Under the pieces are notes generated by a model, which ran no database searches, was not told the origin of the DNA, and was given only the letters and a program-made list of their open reading frames with translations. A stretch of DNA of 33,865 nucleotides, taken from assembly GCA_965657935.1 (NCBI GenBank), contig CBFHQE010000012.1, positions 1 to 33,865 on the forward strand, in the 5' to 3' direction. Numbering within the stretch: the stretch's first letter is position 1; every line of letters starts with the position of its first letter. Position numbers and translations under genes: made by a program. Shown in pieces: positions 24,768 to 32,875 of this stretch. The DNA is from Maricaulis sp965657935. Its GTDB lineage: Bacteria; Pseudomonadota; Alphaproteobacteria; Caulobacterales; Maricaulaceae.

Positions 24768-27059
24768 TCAAGGCAGATCTCTCAGGAAGCTCTCCACCAC
24801 CTTCTTCAGACCGGCCTTGTCGAACTGGACCGAGTATTTCTCGCCATCGGCCTTCTTGACCGTCCCATAGCCGAACTTGTCGTGGAAGACGCGGTCGCCG
24901 GCTTTCCACTTGCCGGTTTTGTCTGAACCACCGCTGGAGATGATCTTGGCCTTGGCGTTGATCGTGGGCGGGTCGGTGCGGCGGCCGGTCTGGCTATTGG
25001 CCTGATAACGTTTCCAGCCGGGTGAGGAATAGCTCGACGCCATCGGGTCGGTATTGGCGGTGAAACTCTCACGTCCGGGGCCGCCGTCATAATAGCCGGT
25101 CTCGGACTTGGCCTCGACATGGTCCACGGGCATTTCGTCAATGAAACGCGACGGGATGACGGCCTGCCACCGACCATAGATCATGCGGTTGGCAGTAAAG
25201 GAGATGACCGCTCGCTCGCGGGCGCGGGTGATGCCGACATAGGCCAGGCGCCGTTCTTCCTCGAGCGAACGGGTACCGCCTTCATCCAGCGAGCGCTGGG
25301 AGGGGAAGACCGTCTCCTCCCAGCCCGGCAGGAAGACGAGCGGGAATTCCAGGCCCTTGGCGGCGTGCAGCGTCATCAGGGAGACCTCGTCCTCCTCGGT
25401 CGTGCGATCGGCATCGGTGACCAAGGAGACATGTTCCAGATAGGCTTCCAGCGTTTCCCATTCGCCCATGGCGCGGACGAGTTCCTTGAGGTTTTCCAGT
25501 CGTCCAGCGGCCTGGGGCGTCTTGTCCTCGCGCCACATGGCGGTATAGCCGCTCTCGTCCAGTACGATCTCGGCCAGCTCATCAAGACGAGATTGCTCGG
25601 ACTGTTCACGCCAGCGCTCCATATCACGCAGGAAGACCTGTAGGGCCGTCTTGGCCTTGCCACGGATTTCATCCGTACCGAGCAGACGGCGTGTCGCCTC
25701 GGTCATGGGAACCTGCATGGCGCGCGCTGCGACGGCGATCTTCTGCACGGTCGTATCGCCAATACCGCGCTTGGGCGTGTTGACGATGCGTTCGAAGGCT
25801 AGATCATCTTCCGGCGACCGGACGAGACGCAGATAGGCATGGGCGTCGCGGACTTCCGCCCGTTCAAAGAAGCGCGGGCCACCGATCACCTTGTAGGGCA
25901 GGCCCAGCATGATGAAACGGTCCTCGAAGGCCCGCATCTGCCAGGAGGCCCGCACCAGCACGGCGGCGTCGGAATAATAGCGGCCCTTGGAGCTCCAATT
26001 CTCGATCTCCTCGGCAACAAAGCGCGCTTCGGCCTCGCCATCCCAGATACCGCGCACCTGGACTTTCTCGCCGCCATCATCCTCGGTCCACAGCGTCTTG
26101 CCGAGACGGGAGCGATTGGCCGCGATCAAGCCGGAGGCTGCTGCCAGTATGTGCTCAGTCGAACGGTAATTGCGTTCAAGGCGGACGACATGGGCGCCCG
26201 GGAAATCCTTTTCAAAACGCAGGATGTTGTCGACCTCGGCACCGCGCCATCCATAGATCGACTGGTCGTCATCACCGACACAACAGATATTGCCGGTGCC
26301 CTGCGCCAGCAGACGTAGCCAGAGATACTGTGAGACATTGGTGTCCTGGTACTCGTCGACCAGGATGTAACGGAATTTCTTGTGATACTCCGCCAGCACT
26401 CCGGCATGATCCTTGAAGATATGCAGCGTGTGCAGCAACAGATCGCCAAAATCGCAGCAATTGAGCGTTTTGAGGCGGTCCTGATAAAGGGTGTAGAGGC
26501 CTTGTCCGCGGCCCTCGGCAAAGGACCACTTGTCCTCCTCGCCCAGCTGTTCCGGCTTGAGGCCACGGTTTTTCCAGCCATCGATCAGGGAGGCGAGCAG
26601 GCGCGGTGTCCAGCGTTTTTCGTCGATATTTTCTGCCTGGATGATCTGTTTGAGCAGGCGCAGCTGGTCATCCGTGTCCAGGATTGTGAAGTTGGATTTC
26701 AGGCCAACCAATTCGGCATGACGGCGCAGGATCTGGGCGGAGATGGAGTGGAACGTTCCCAGCCACGGCACGCCCTCGACAGTCTCGCCGATAATCTTGC
26801 CGACACGTTCCTTCATCTCCCGCGCAGCCTTGTTGGTAAAGGTCACCGACAGGATCTGCCACGGCTGGGCGCGGCCAGTCGCCAGAATGTGAGCGAGGCG
26901 GGTTGTCAGAACGCGGGTCTTTCCTGTTCCCGCTCCGGCCAGCACCAGGACCGGACCTTCCATGGCCTCAACCGCCTGACGCTGTTCGGCGTTCAGCCCT
27001 TCGAGATAAGGCGAGGGCGGCGCTGGGCGCGCCATGTCGGAGATGGAAAGTTCTGACAT
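24768..27059 (-). CDS. uvrD: UvrD/PcrA-type DNA helicase
   Basis: Superfamily 1A 3'-5' helicase for excision and mismatch repair. The 763-residue protein has motif Q and Walker A (LAGAGTGKTRVLTTR), Walker B (YILVDEYQDTN), motif III (VGDDDQSIYGWRGA), motif IV (LERNYRS), motif V (LMTLHAAKGLEFPLVFLPG), and motif VI (EEERRLAYVGITRAR). The C-terminal 45 residues (GDRVFHDKFGYGTVKK) form the Tudor-like domain that binds RNA polymerase in PcrA. ATG 27059 is preferred to the adjacent GTG. A perfect SOS box lies 95 bp upstream at 27154-27168, so damage induction is likely. yccF follows in the same direction. Confidence 0.97.
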   Translation of the reverse strand: MSELSISDMARPAPPSPYLEGLNAEQRQAVEAMEGPVLVLAGAGTGKTRVLTTRLAHILATGRAQPWQILSVTFTNKAAREMKERVGKIIGETVEGVPWLGTFHSISAQILRRHAELVGLKSNFTILDTDDQLRLLKQIIQAENIDEKRWTPRLLASLIDGWKNRGLKPEQLGEEDKWSFAEGRGQGLYTLYQDRLKTLNCCDFGDLLLHTLHIFKDHAGVLAEYHKKFRYILVDEYQDTNVSQYLWLRLLAQGTGNICCVGDDDQSIYGWRGAEVDNILRFEKDFPGAHVVRLERNYRSTEHILAAASGLIAANRSRLGKTLWTEDDGGEKVQVRGIWDGEAEARFVAEEIENWSSKGRYYSDAAVLVRASWQMRAFEDRFIMLGLPYKVIGGPRFFERAEVRDAHAYLRLVRSPEDDLAFERIVNTPKRGIGDTTVQKIAVAARAMQVPMTEATRRLLGTDEIRGKAKTALQVFLRDMERWREQSEQSRLDELAEIVLDESGYTAMWREDKTPQAAGRLENLKELVRAMGEWETLEAYLEHVSLVTDADRTTEEDEVSLMTLHAAKGLEFPLVFLPGWEETVFPSQRSLDEGGTRSLEEERRLAYVGITRARERAVISFTANRMIYGRWQAVIPSRFIDEMPVDHVEAKSETGYYDGGPGRESFTANTDPMASSYSSPGWKRYQANSQTGRRTDPPTINAKAKIISSGGSDKTGKWKAGDRVFHDKFGYGTVKKADGEKYSVQFDKAGLKKVVESFLRDLP

Positions 27060-27153
27060 CACAATCTGGGGTTTCGGTGATCAGGAAAACGAGTCGATAT
27101 TCGTTACACTCTGGACCGAATGGCGCCAATTCCCAAGGGAGTGATGTGTGTTT

Positions 27154-27168
27154 GTTCGTTTTTTGTTC
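27154..27168. promoter_or_regulatory. SOS box (LexA site) upstream of uvrD
   Basis: GTTC (27154-27157), seven bases, GTTC (27165-27168) exactly matches the direct-repeat LexA site known from Caulobacter and Rhodobacter relatives. It lies between the hemerythrin stop and the uvrD start, so it can only serve uvrD. Confidence 0.75.
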
Positions 27169-27176
27169 AGGGTCGC

Positions 27177-27581
27177 CTAGGCCGCAACACTGCCCGCCTT
27201 TGGGCCGTACTTCATGTCTATGCCGCGAATGTGAGCCGTCAGCCAGAGTTTCAGGAAGGTCAGGAATTTCTCCGGCACATCGCCACCCTTGGCCTTGATC
27301 TCCTCGGCATAGCTCGTGAACTTGTTCAGCAAGTCCTTGTGGATGAGCTTGTGGGAAGCGATGCCGGCATATCCGCTCGTTTGCATATAGGCTTCCTCGT
27401 CACGAAAATGATCGACGGTGACCTGACCGAGGCGTTCAACCAGGCGGATAACGTCAGGGCCGGTCCTGCCGGCTTCACGCGCATCATAGATCTGGTTCAT
27501 CAGTGCGAGTATTTGCTGGTGTTCGTCATTCATCCTGGCGACGCCGACATCGAGCGAATTATCCCAGTTCATAAGGGGCAT
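27177..27581 (-). CDS. Bacteriohemerythrin
   Basis: A 134-residue four-helix protein that binds oxygen at a diiron site. All seven iron ligands can be placed: His21 (NDEHQQI), His58 and Glu62 (VDHFRDEE), His77 and His81 (SHKLIHKD), His117 and Asp122 (AHIRGID). The W-D start (MNWDNSLDVGV) is typical. ATG 27581 is chosen because TGGAG lies seven bases upstream; an in-frame ATG at 27611 would add ten atypical residues. It is followed by uvrD, which has its own SOS-type promoter, so the two are probably not one operon. Roles in other bacteria include oxygen sensing and delivery. Confidence 0.94.
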   Translation of the reverse strand: MPLMNWDNSLDVGVARMNDEHQQILALMNQIYDAREAGRTGPDVIRLVERLGQVTVDHFRDEEAYMQTSGYAGIASHKLIHKDLLNKFTSYAEEIKAKGGDVPEKFLTFLKLWLTAHIRGIDMKYGPKAGSVAA

Positions 27582-27672
27582 GGGCGGACTCCATCCAGTT
27601 GTTTCCCACAACCGTGATTGTCCCTCATAAAAATGTGGTTAACTGATGTCGCGCTGCGGCGACCGGTCGCGT

Positions 27673-28023
27673 CTAGGCCGCAAGGGAAGGTTGGACATAC
27701 GGGCCCTGGTCGACGAAGGAGAAGAACCCATTGGGGAATTCTCCATGGTTGCAACGGATCATCTCGGCATATTCGACCAGATCGAGCAGGAATTGTTCAT
27801 GCAGCGCCCTGATCAGTCCCAGCTGTCGAGCGCCTTGTTCGGACAGGTCGAACTCGAACGCCTCAAACAAGTCTTCATAGGTGCACACGAGGTCATTGAT
27901 CAGCATGGGAATACGGGGGCTGTCGCTGCCGTAATCCTGGGCCAGCCGCAATTGAACGATGATTTTTTGGATATCCGCGGTCAAACTTGCCGTACGCGAA
28001 GCATTGATCGAACTAGTCACCAT
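27673..28023 (-). CDS. Unknown 116-residue helical protein
   Basis: A 116-residue soluble protein without signal peptide or membrane segment. It is predicted mostly helical, with a Leu/Ile pattern in TADIQKIIVQLRLAQDYG and an acidic middle (VCTYEDLFEAFEFDLSEQ). It is not a hemerythrin, since its His residues do not form the metal set. The ATG at 28023 is followed directly by GTG as an alternative, and the ribosome-binding site is weak. Its upstream region contains an AT-rich palindrome (28091-28100) and a GAATC site. No function can be given; it sits between the hemerythrin and a conserved protein with a FliM-like tail. Confidence 0.7.
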   Translation of the reverse strand: MVTSSINASRTASLTADIQKIIVQLRLAQDYGSDSPRIPMLINDLVCTYEDLFEAFEFDLSEQGARQLGLIRALHEQFLLDLVEYAEMIRCNHGEFPNGFFSFVDQGPYVQPSLAA

Positions 28024-28087
28024 TATTTCAGCCGCCCATCATGATTTAACCATGAATCATCATTGGGTGTAGGCGAAGCGAATACCA

Positions 28088-28106
28088 CTTATTATATAAT
28101 ATTACT
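28088..28106. promoter_or_regulatory. AT-rich palindrome, possible -10 region
   Basis: In a GC-rich window this 19-bp stretch is almost pure A/T. Its core ATTATATAAT (28091-28100) is a perfect palindrome and reads TATAAT on the minus strand, toward the 116-residue gene at 27673-28023. A nearby inverted repeat, ATGATT (28041-28046) with AATCAT (28055-28060), lies between it and the start. Confidence 0.35.
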
Positions 28107-28123
28107 GAGATGAGGCGCCGGGT

Positions 28124-28654
28124 TTACCCGAAGAGAGCGTCAATATCGGCCTGAACAGACTCGTCTTCATAGTCGGTCTCGGCCTCGGCCTGGCCATTGA
28201 TGGCGGCTGAAGCAGCCGCGATGAGCGGTTTGATCTCTTCCGACGCCATACGGGCGACTTCATTGCAGATTTCGGGGCTCTGGGCAGCTCGCAGGAAGTC
28301 CTGGGCGCGTTGTACCTCGTCATCGATCTGCAGGATCAGCGTTTCCAGGTGGACCCGGATACTACGCGGTGCAGCCTCGTAAGCGACAACCGCGAGATCC
28401 CTGTCCTTGAAGGCCGATAGCTCGAAGTGCTCGACATAACTGGCCGGTTTCCACTCCAGCACATCCTCGGCGCAATCACGCATGTCCGGAAGCATTTCCA
28501 TCAACATGACGACTTCGTTGAAGTGATTGAGATAGTCCGTGGCCAGACCGGTGACGGGGTTGATATTGGCCGCGCGCAAGACGTCAGGCGCTAGCGCACC
28601 CTCGCCAAACACGGCGCCCTTTACGGCGTTGGAATGCAAGCCACCCATCTCCAT
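28124..28654 (-). CDS. Conserved alphaproteobacterial protein with FliM-like C-terminal peptide
   Basis: A 176-residue cytosolic protein. The core NPVTGLATDYLNHFNEVVML, then LPDMRDCAEDVLEW, then FKDRDLAVVAYEAA resembles a hypothetical protein I recall as common in alphaproteobacteria; its role is not known. The last residues, SVQADIDALFG, resemble the N-terminal CheY-binding peptide of the flagellar switch protein FliM (SQxEIDALL). The rest is helical with an acidic tail. Starts at ATG 28654 or, two codons later, ATG 28648 are both possible. It is followed by the unknown 116-residue gene and the hemerythrin on the same strand with gaps near 100 bp. Confidence 0.8.
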   Translation of the reverse strand: MEMGGLHSNAVKGAVFGEGALAPDVLRAANINPVTGLATDYLNHFNEVVMLMEMLPDMRDCAEDVLEWKPASYVEHFELSAFKDRDLAVVAYEAAPRSIRVHLETLILQIDDEVQRAQDFLRAAQSPEICNEVARMASEEIKPLIAAASAAINGQAEAETDYEDESVQADIDALFG

Positions 28655-28734
28655 GGTGTTCTGTCTTAAACCAACATCCTTACAGAAGAATTATTCTATG
28701 CGGGCAAGCTGCAGTTTATGATCAGCATCCAGGC

Positions 28735-30372
28735 CTAGCGATGTTCTTCCTCGCTAATGTCTGCGAGGGCCTTGGCATAGGCAGCCTGGGCGTCGGCCTT
28801 GGTAATCCACCCGATCACATTCTTCTTGCCACTGCGTTCGCGGACAGCCGCTCCCTCCAGCTGTTCGGCGTCCAGCACGCCCATGGCCCGACCCAGGGTG
28901 TCGTCCTCATACACGCATATCTCGTCCTTGACCTGGACAGAGCTCCATTCACCCAGCGGCATCATGAATTCGCGCACGCGAACCATCTGCAGCACAAGCC
29001 GGCTGGAGCCACCTGAAATGTCATAGCCGCGGCGCAGAACCTGTTTCTGGAACAGCGAACCGCCCTGGGCGGATTGCGTGAGGACAGTGGCCAGAGAGAC
29101 AGCGACCAGGACAGCAACCGAGGCCTCGTAGCTCGAGGTCAGCTCGAAGACGATCAGGGTGGTGGAAAGCGGGGCGCCGAGCACGGCGCCGGCGACTGCA
29201 CCCATGCCGATGACTGCAAAGAAGCCGGCTCCGGCGGTTTCTCCTCCCATGAAACTCGTCATGATCAGGCCGAAAGCAGAGCCAAGCATCGCCCCCAGAT
29301 AGATCGAGGGAGAAAACACGCCGCCGGCAAAGCGAAAGGCAAGCGTGATCTGGGTGGCAATGGTCTTGAGCACCAGCAGCATGATGAGCTCGCCAAACAC
29401 ATAACGTGTTGCCAGCGCGTTGGAGGTGGGTTCGTAGCCGACGCCGAGGATCTCAGGCGCGATGACCGCAATAAGACCGATAAGCAGCCCTCCCGGGATC
29501 GGCAGGGTCCAGAGTGGAATGTTGAGACTGCGGGCCCGGTTTTCGACAAAGGAACTCCCATGCAGGACACCGCGATTAAACAGCACCGCCAGCCCGGCCG
29601 CGGCAAGGCCAAGCAAGGCGGCCGCCGGAAAGTCCCAGGCCTGGGTTTGATGCATTGCCAGGAAACCGAAGATCTGATCCTGGCCCAGATGATGGCGCAC
29701 GACCAGCGCTCCAACGACGCTGGAGACGGCCACCGGAGCAATGGAGCGCAGGGCGTAGTGGCCGAGCACGACCTCAAATGCGAACAGGGCCCCCGCGACG
29801 GGCGCGTTGAAACTGGCCGAAACGGCTGCGGCTGCACCACAGGCCAACAGGATCCGGCTGCCGCGTGGGTTGAGGCCGACCGCTCTGGAGACGAGAGATG
29901 CCAGGGTGCCGCCCAGATGCACGGCTGGACCCTCACGGCCGGCACTGCCACCGCCCCCGAGCGAGATACAGGCCATCAGGGCAGAATAGAGACCGGACTT
30001 GATCTCGATTTGTCCCTGGCCGACAGCCCGCGCTTCAATCACATCCGGTACGCCGCGCGAACGGAAATTCCTCAACAGGCCCAGTCGGTCGCCAAGCCAG
30101 AGCATGAGCGAAATCACAAGGCCGGTGATGACGGGAATGGCCCAGCGCCGCCAGACCGGAAAGTCGGCGGCTGTGCTGGCCAGGTGCTCTTCTGTGGTCC
30201 CGAAGGCAAATTGCTCGACGAGCCCGATACCCAGGCGCAGCCCCAAAGTGGCGTAACCCGCCACCAGCCCGACCAGCAGTCCCATCAGCCAGAGGGCTGG
30301 CCCCCGACCATCGCGAAAGGATTGCACCAGCCCGGAGGGCGGTGTGGGGGGCTGGGAATCAGGCACAACCAA
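28735..30372 (-). CDS. ClC-family chloride channel/transporter
   Basis: A 545-residue polytopic inner-membrane protein for chloride movement. Signature loops are present: SRGVPDV in place of GSGIP, GSAGREGPAVHLGG with the gating Glu, and GGVFSPSIYLGAMLG. After the last helix a region of about 90 residues (VREFMMPLGEW, then GKKNVIGWITKADA) looks like one CBS-type unit. TTG 30372 is chosen as start because AGGA lies six bases upstream; GTG 30366 is also possible, and the longer frame from 30411 would begin inside the terminator of the preceding gene. The Glu suggests exchange with protons, as in ClC-ec1. Confidence 0.93.
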   Translation of the reverse strand: MVVPDSQPPTPPSGLVQSFRDGRGPALWLMGLLVGLVAGYATLGLRLGIGLVEQFAFGTTEEHLASTAADFPVWRRWAIPVITGLVISLMLWLGDRLGLLRNFRSRGVPDVIEARAVGQGQIEIKSGLYSALMACISLGGGGSAGREGPAVHLGGTLASLVSRAVGLNPRGSRILLACGAAAAVSASFNAPVAGALFAFEVVLGHYALRSIAPVAVSSVVGALVVRHHLGQDQIFGFLAMHQTQAWDFPAAALLGLAAAGLAVLFNRGVLHGSSFVENRARSLNIPLWTLPIPGGLLIGLIAVIAPEILGVGYEPTSNALATRYVFGELIMLLVLKTIATQITLAFRFAGGVFSPSIYLGAMLGSAFGLIMTSFMGGETAGAGFFAVIGMGAVAGAVLGAPLSTTLIVFELTSSYEASVAVLVAVSLATVLTQSAQGGSLFQKQVLRRGYDISGGSSRLVLQMVRVREFMMPLGEWSSVQVKDEICVYEDDTLGRAMGVLDAEQLEGAAVRERSGKKNVIGWITKADAQAAYAKALADISEEEHR

Positions 30373-30410
30373 GCTTTGTCCTGCATCGCGGTTTGAGACA
30401 AGACAGAGCA

Positions 30411-30440
30411 AGGAAAAGGCCCGGCTGGGGCGCCGGGCCT
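30411..30440 (-). terminator. Terminator of the secreted protein gene
   Basis: A 9-bp GC-rich stem (30417-30425 with 30432-30440, loop of six) is followed on the minus strand by CCTTTTCCTT-like T-rich sequence (30411-30416 and beyond). It lies 28 bp after the stop of the secreted protein at 30468-31310. Confidence 0.7.
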
Positions 30441-30467
30441 GCGAGGATAAAGCGGTGAACTGGCTGC

Positions 30468-31310
30468 TTAGTTGTCGCGTTGGGGCGTACCCGCGCGTGC
30501 AGGCCGTGCAGTGCGGGCGGGCGGCGAAGAATTCGTGCCTTGAGTTGATGTGGCGCGTCGGGCGCGACTGGCCACCCGCGCTGCGACGGCATCCGCGCCG
30601 CCAACCGTACCGATGACATCCTGGATGTCGTCATCGCCCTGATGGAAGATATTGATCGCCACCGGATAGGTCTGATAACCCGCCCGCAAATAGGTGTTGT
30701 TGGAGATGGTGCGCACGCACTCGCCCACCACGTTGAGGTTCAACTGAGTGTTGAAGACATCATCCTGGCGCAGAAAATCGGCTTGTGAACCGGCGCCGTT
30801 ATTGACGTAGTTTTCCAGCCGGTCCTCGACGTAATCGATCGGGTTCCACATGAAATTGACGAGGCCGCTTTTTTGTTGCGGTAGTTGCATTTCCATGTCG
30901 AGCGAGAAATTGGCGCTACGATACTGGTCGGAATAGCTCTGTTCGTCGCTGTCCCAGAACGCGAACATGTCCTGTACGCCGATCCCGGCTCCGGTGGAGT
31001 GGAGCGTTAGCTGGGAGCCGAAACTGGCTCGCACCGAGTGAGCGCGGGCATAGTTGCCCGGACCGTACATCGTGCATTCCAGTCGCCCGGAAATCTCGAA
31101 CTCCGGATTTGCAGAGACGACGCGCAGGTCGCGGTCGGCCGGATCTGTGCTATTGGCGACATTGCGGACGGTGATATTGATCATCGGGATGTTGGACTGG
31201 ACCTCGACGAAGTCGATGCCGTCCGAATATTCAGATGATTGCGCGAAGGCTGACGCGCTGCCGAAGACGGCAGTGGCGCTGGCGAAAAGGCAGGTTGTGA
31301 AGCGGTTCAT
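30468..31310 (-). CDS. Secreted protein, unknown, with basic low-complexity tail
   Basis: A 280-residue protein with a clear signal peptide (SATAVFGSASAFAQ). The mature part has beta-rich segments (IPMINITVRNV, NFSLDMEMQLPQ), three Cys (ECTMYG, GECVRT and one in the signal region), and a helical middle (NPIDYVEDRLENYVNN). The last 40 residues are rich in Ala, Arg, Ser and Thr (ARVASRARRATSTQ) and look disordered. No family is recognised. Its own terminator follows at 30411-30440. About 90-200 bp upstream is a cluster of GTTGCA elements that may control it. Confidence 0.78.
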   Translation of the reverse strand: MNRFTTCLFASATAVFGSASAFAQSSEYSDGIDFVEVQSNIPMINITVRNVANSTDPADRDLRVVSANPEFEISGRLECTMYGPGNYARAHSVRASFGSQLTLHSTGAGIGVQDMFAFWDSDEQSYSDQYRSANFSLDMEMQLPQQKSGLVNFMWNPIDYVEDRLENYVNNGAGSQADFLRQDDVFNTQLNLNVVGECVRTISNNTYLRAGYQTYPVAINIFHQGDDDIQDVIGTVGGADAVAARVASRARRATSTQGTNSSPPARTARPARAGTPQRDN

Positions 31311-31398
31311 GACCCTGGGTCTCCCTGTTACCGCTGCGGTCCCTCAACGTTCGCGGTGTTGATGCTGTCGTTCTGACAGGGGAAACCGGGCGCGGGCA

Positions 31399-31512
31399 GT
31401 TGCAGCAGCGTACAGCGAGCGTCATTGGGGTTGCATATCGGTGCAACCCGGTTGCACGGAAAAGCGGAGTAAATCCAATTCACTGGCTGTTCGTGACTCG
31501 GATGAATGCAAC
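31399..31512. promoter_or_regulatory. Cluster of five GTTGCA/TGCAAC elements
   Basis: GTTGCA occurs at 31399-31404, 31430-31435 and 31451-31456, and its complement TGCAAC at 31442-31447 and 31507-31512. Two copies form inverted repeats: GGTTGCA (31429-31435) with TGCAACC (31442-31448), and TGCAACC with GGTTGCA (31450-31456) around one base. They lie in the 212-bp space before the secreted protein gene, so operator sites are likely. The binding protein is unknown. Confidence 0.5.
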
Positions 31513-31522
31513 TTGAACCGAT

Positions 31523-31729
31523 TTAGCCACGCACGACGTTCAGAACCCAGACGCGCACGGATGAAGCCAGCGGTTCTACTCCACGCGCAGCATCGATCTC
31601 CCCGACCAGACTGGCCAGCGATTGCTCGCGCTGTTCTGCGGCAGCATCCAGCACATCCCAGAATTCACGTTCCAGCGACAGGCTGGTGCGGTGGCCGGAC
31701 AGGGAAATGGAGCGTTTGATCAGAGGCAT
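31523..31729 (-). CDS. Ribbon-helix-helix domain protein (RHH_4 type)
   Basis: A 68-residue protein. The beginning KRSISLSGHRTSLSLEREFW gives the ribbon strand and first helix. EQREQSLASLVGEIDAARG is the second helix with the loop, and SSVRVWVLNVV ends the unit. This layout is typical of the RHH_4 family of alphaproteobacteria, thought to bind DNA as dimers. In relatives such a gene is often found next to fumC and DUF4169; here it lies near but apart from them, with two plus-strand genes between. The ribosome-binding site before ATG 31729 is weak. Confidence 0.87.
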   Translation of the reverse strand: MPLIKRSISLSGHRTSLSLEREFWDVLDAAAEQREQSLASLVGEIDAARGVEPLASSVRVWVLNVVRG

Positions 31730-31813
31730 GAAGCTAGAAAGCGGCGCTGGCCCGTCACGTCAAGCTTTCACCCGCTGCGCACAGCGCCTAAATAGGGGAC
31801 ACAGGAGACACTG

Positions 31814-32482
31814 ATGCGATCATTTGAAGAAATTCGTGACCTGGCACTGGGGCATCACCCTGATCTGGATGAGCGGCTGCAAGAGTATTACTCGCCACGC
31901 ACGCCGGACGAGATCCGGCTCGTGCCGAACGATCGCTGGCTGGCCGAGATGACCCGGCGTGTATTCCAGTCCGGTTTCGTCTGGAAAGTGATCGAGGCCA
32001 AGTGGGACGGCTTCGAAAAAGCCTTTGACGGTTTTGACCCGGCCCGTGTCAGTTTCTACTCCGACGAGGATGTTGAACGACTTGTCAGCGACACGCGCAT
32101 CGTCCGAAACGGCCAGAAGATCATGGCGACGATCGAAAACGCGCAGATGATCCAGGATGTAGTCGCGGAACATGGCTCATTTGGCGCCTTCCTGGCCGAC
32201 TGGCCGGTGGAGGACCAGATCGGCTTGCAGGAGTTCCTCGGCAAGAAGGGGTCACGCCTGGGCGGCATGACTGGCCAATATTTCCTGCGTTTCTCCGGCT
32301 GGGATGCCTTTATTGTGTCCGGCGATGTCGTGGCGGCCCTCGTTCGCGAGGGTGTGATCGACAAGGCCCCGACCTCAAAGAAGGCGAAGGCCGCCGTCCA
32401 GAACGCCTTCAATCACTGGCGCGAAGAGAGCGAACAGCCCCAGGCCGTGATCAGCCGCACATTGGCCATGAGCATCGGTTAA
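31814..32482 (+). CDS. DNA-3-methyladenine glycosylase I (Tag)-like protein
   Basis: A 222-residue protein of the Tag superfamily. RRVFQSGFVWKVIEAKWDGF, then AFDGFDPARV, then DTRIVRNGQKIMATIENAQ align by eye with the helical core of Tag. The zinc-binding Cys and His residues of the classical enzyme are absent, and the position of the base-binding Glu (E. coli Glu38) appears to be Arg. It may therefore act on another substrate or have lost activity. ATG 31814 has AGGAGA five bases upstream. It is transcribed divergently from the RHH gene 84 bp away. Confidence 0.85.
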   Translation: MRSFEEIRDLALGHHPDLDERLQEYYSPRTPDEIRLVPNDRWLAEMTRRVFQSGFVWKVIEAKWDGFEKAFDGFDPARVSFYSDEDVERLVSDTRIVRNGQKIMATIENAQMIQDVVAEHGSFGAFLADWPVEDQIGLQEFLGKKGSRLGGMTGQYFLRFSGWDAFIVSGDVVAALVREGVIDKAPTSKKAKAAVQNAFNHWREESEQPQAVISRTLAMSIG

Positions 32483-32569
32483 GTACTTGCTTACCGAAGT
32501 CTGAATATTGGGATGCGGATTTGAGCTAAATGCGTCAAACCTGTTTCATCGAAGACTGGCCGGAAACTC

Positions 32570-32875
32570 ATGCGTCGTTGGCACAAGCCGATATCCCTGT
32601 CCAAACTCCACGCCGGACGCGTCCCTGATACGCCCGGGGTTTTCGTGTTGCTTGAGGATGAAGGCAATCTGGCCTCGGTGTTGAAAATCTCGCCGGCGCG
32701 TTCGCTCAGGCGGTCGTTCGAACTCGAGCTGAACCCGCCGGCCGGCTATCAGCCGGCCTATCCGTCGGCGATGATGTTTTTCGAGACATTTTCCGAAGTC
32801 GCGGAAGCCGAGCGGCTGTTGGTCGAGTACAAGCGTCGGCACGGCCGTAATCCCGCACTCAATTCTCCGTACTAG
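32570..32875 (+). CDS. Unknown 101-residue protein (possibly GIY-YIG-like)
   Basis: A 101-residue soluble basic protein. VPDTPGVFVLLEDEGNLASVLKIS, split across two strands, followed by RSLRRSFE and a C-terminal EAERLLVEYKRRHGRNPALN helix, resembles the layout of small GIY-YIG-fold proteins. The usual GIY and YIG residues are not kept, so nuclease activity is doubtful. ATG 32570 has a poor ribosome-binding site. Its 3' end overlaps the convergent DUF4169 gene by 17 bp. The fold assignment is tentative. Confidence 0.65.
   Translation: MRRWHKPISLSKLHAGRVPDTPGVFVLLEDEGNLASVLKISPARSLRRSFELELNPPAGYQPAYPSAMMFFETFSEVAEAERLLVEYKRRHGRNPALNSPY

Noticed and set aside
29074..30396. A 440-codon open frame on the plus strand
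   Set aside because: It lies fully antisense to the ClC transporter, its product is a low-complexity Gly/Gln/Asp/Arg mix, and it fits the mirror of codon bias in a GC-rich gene.
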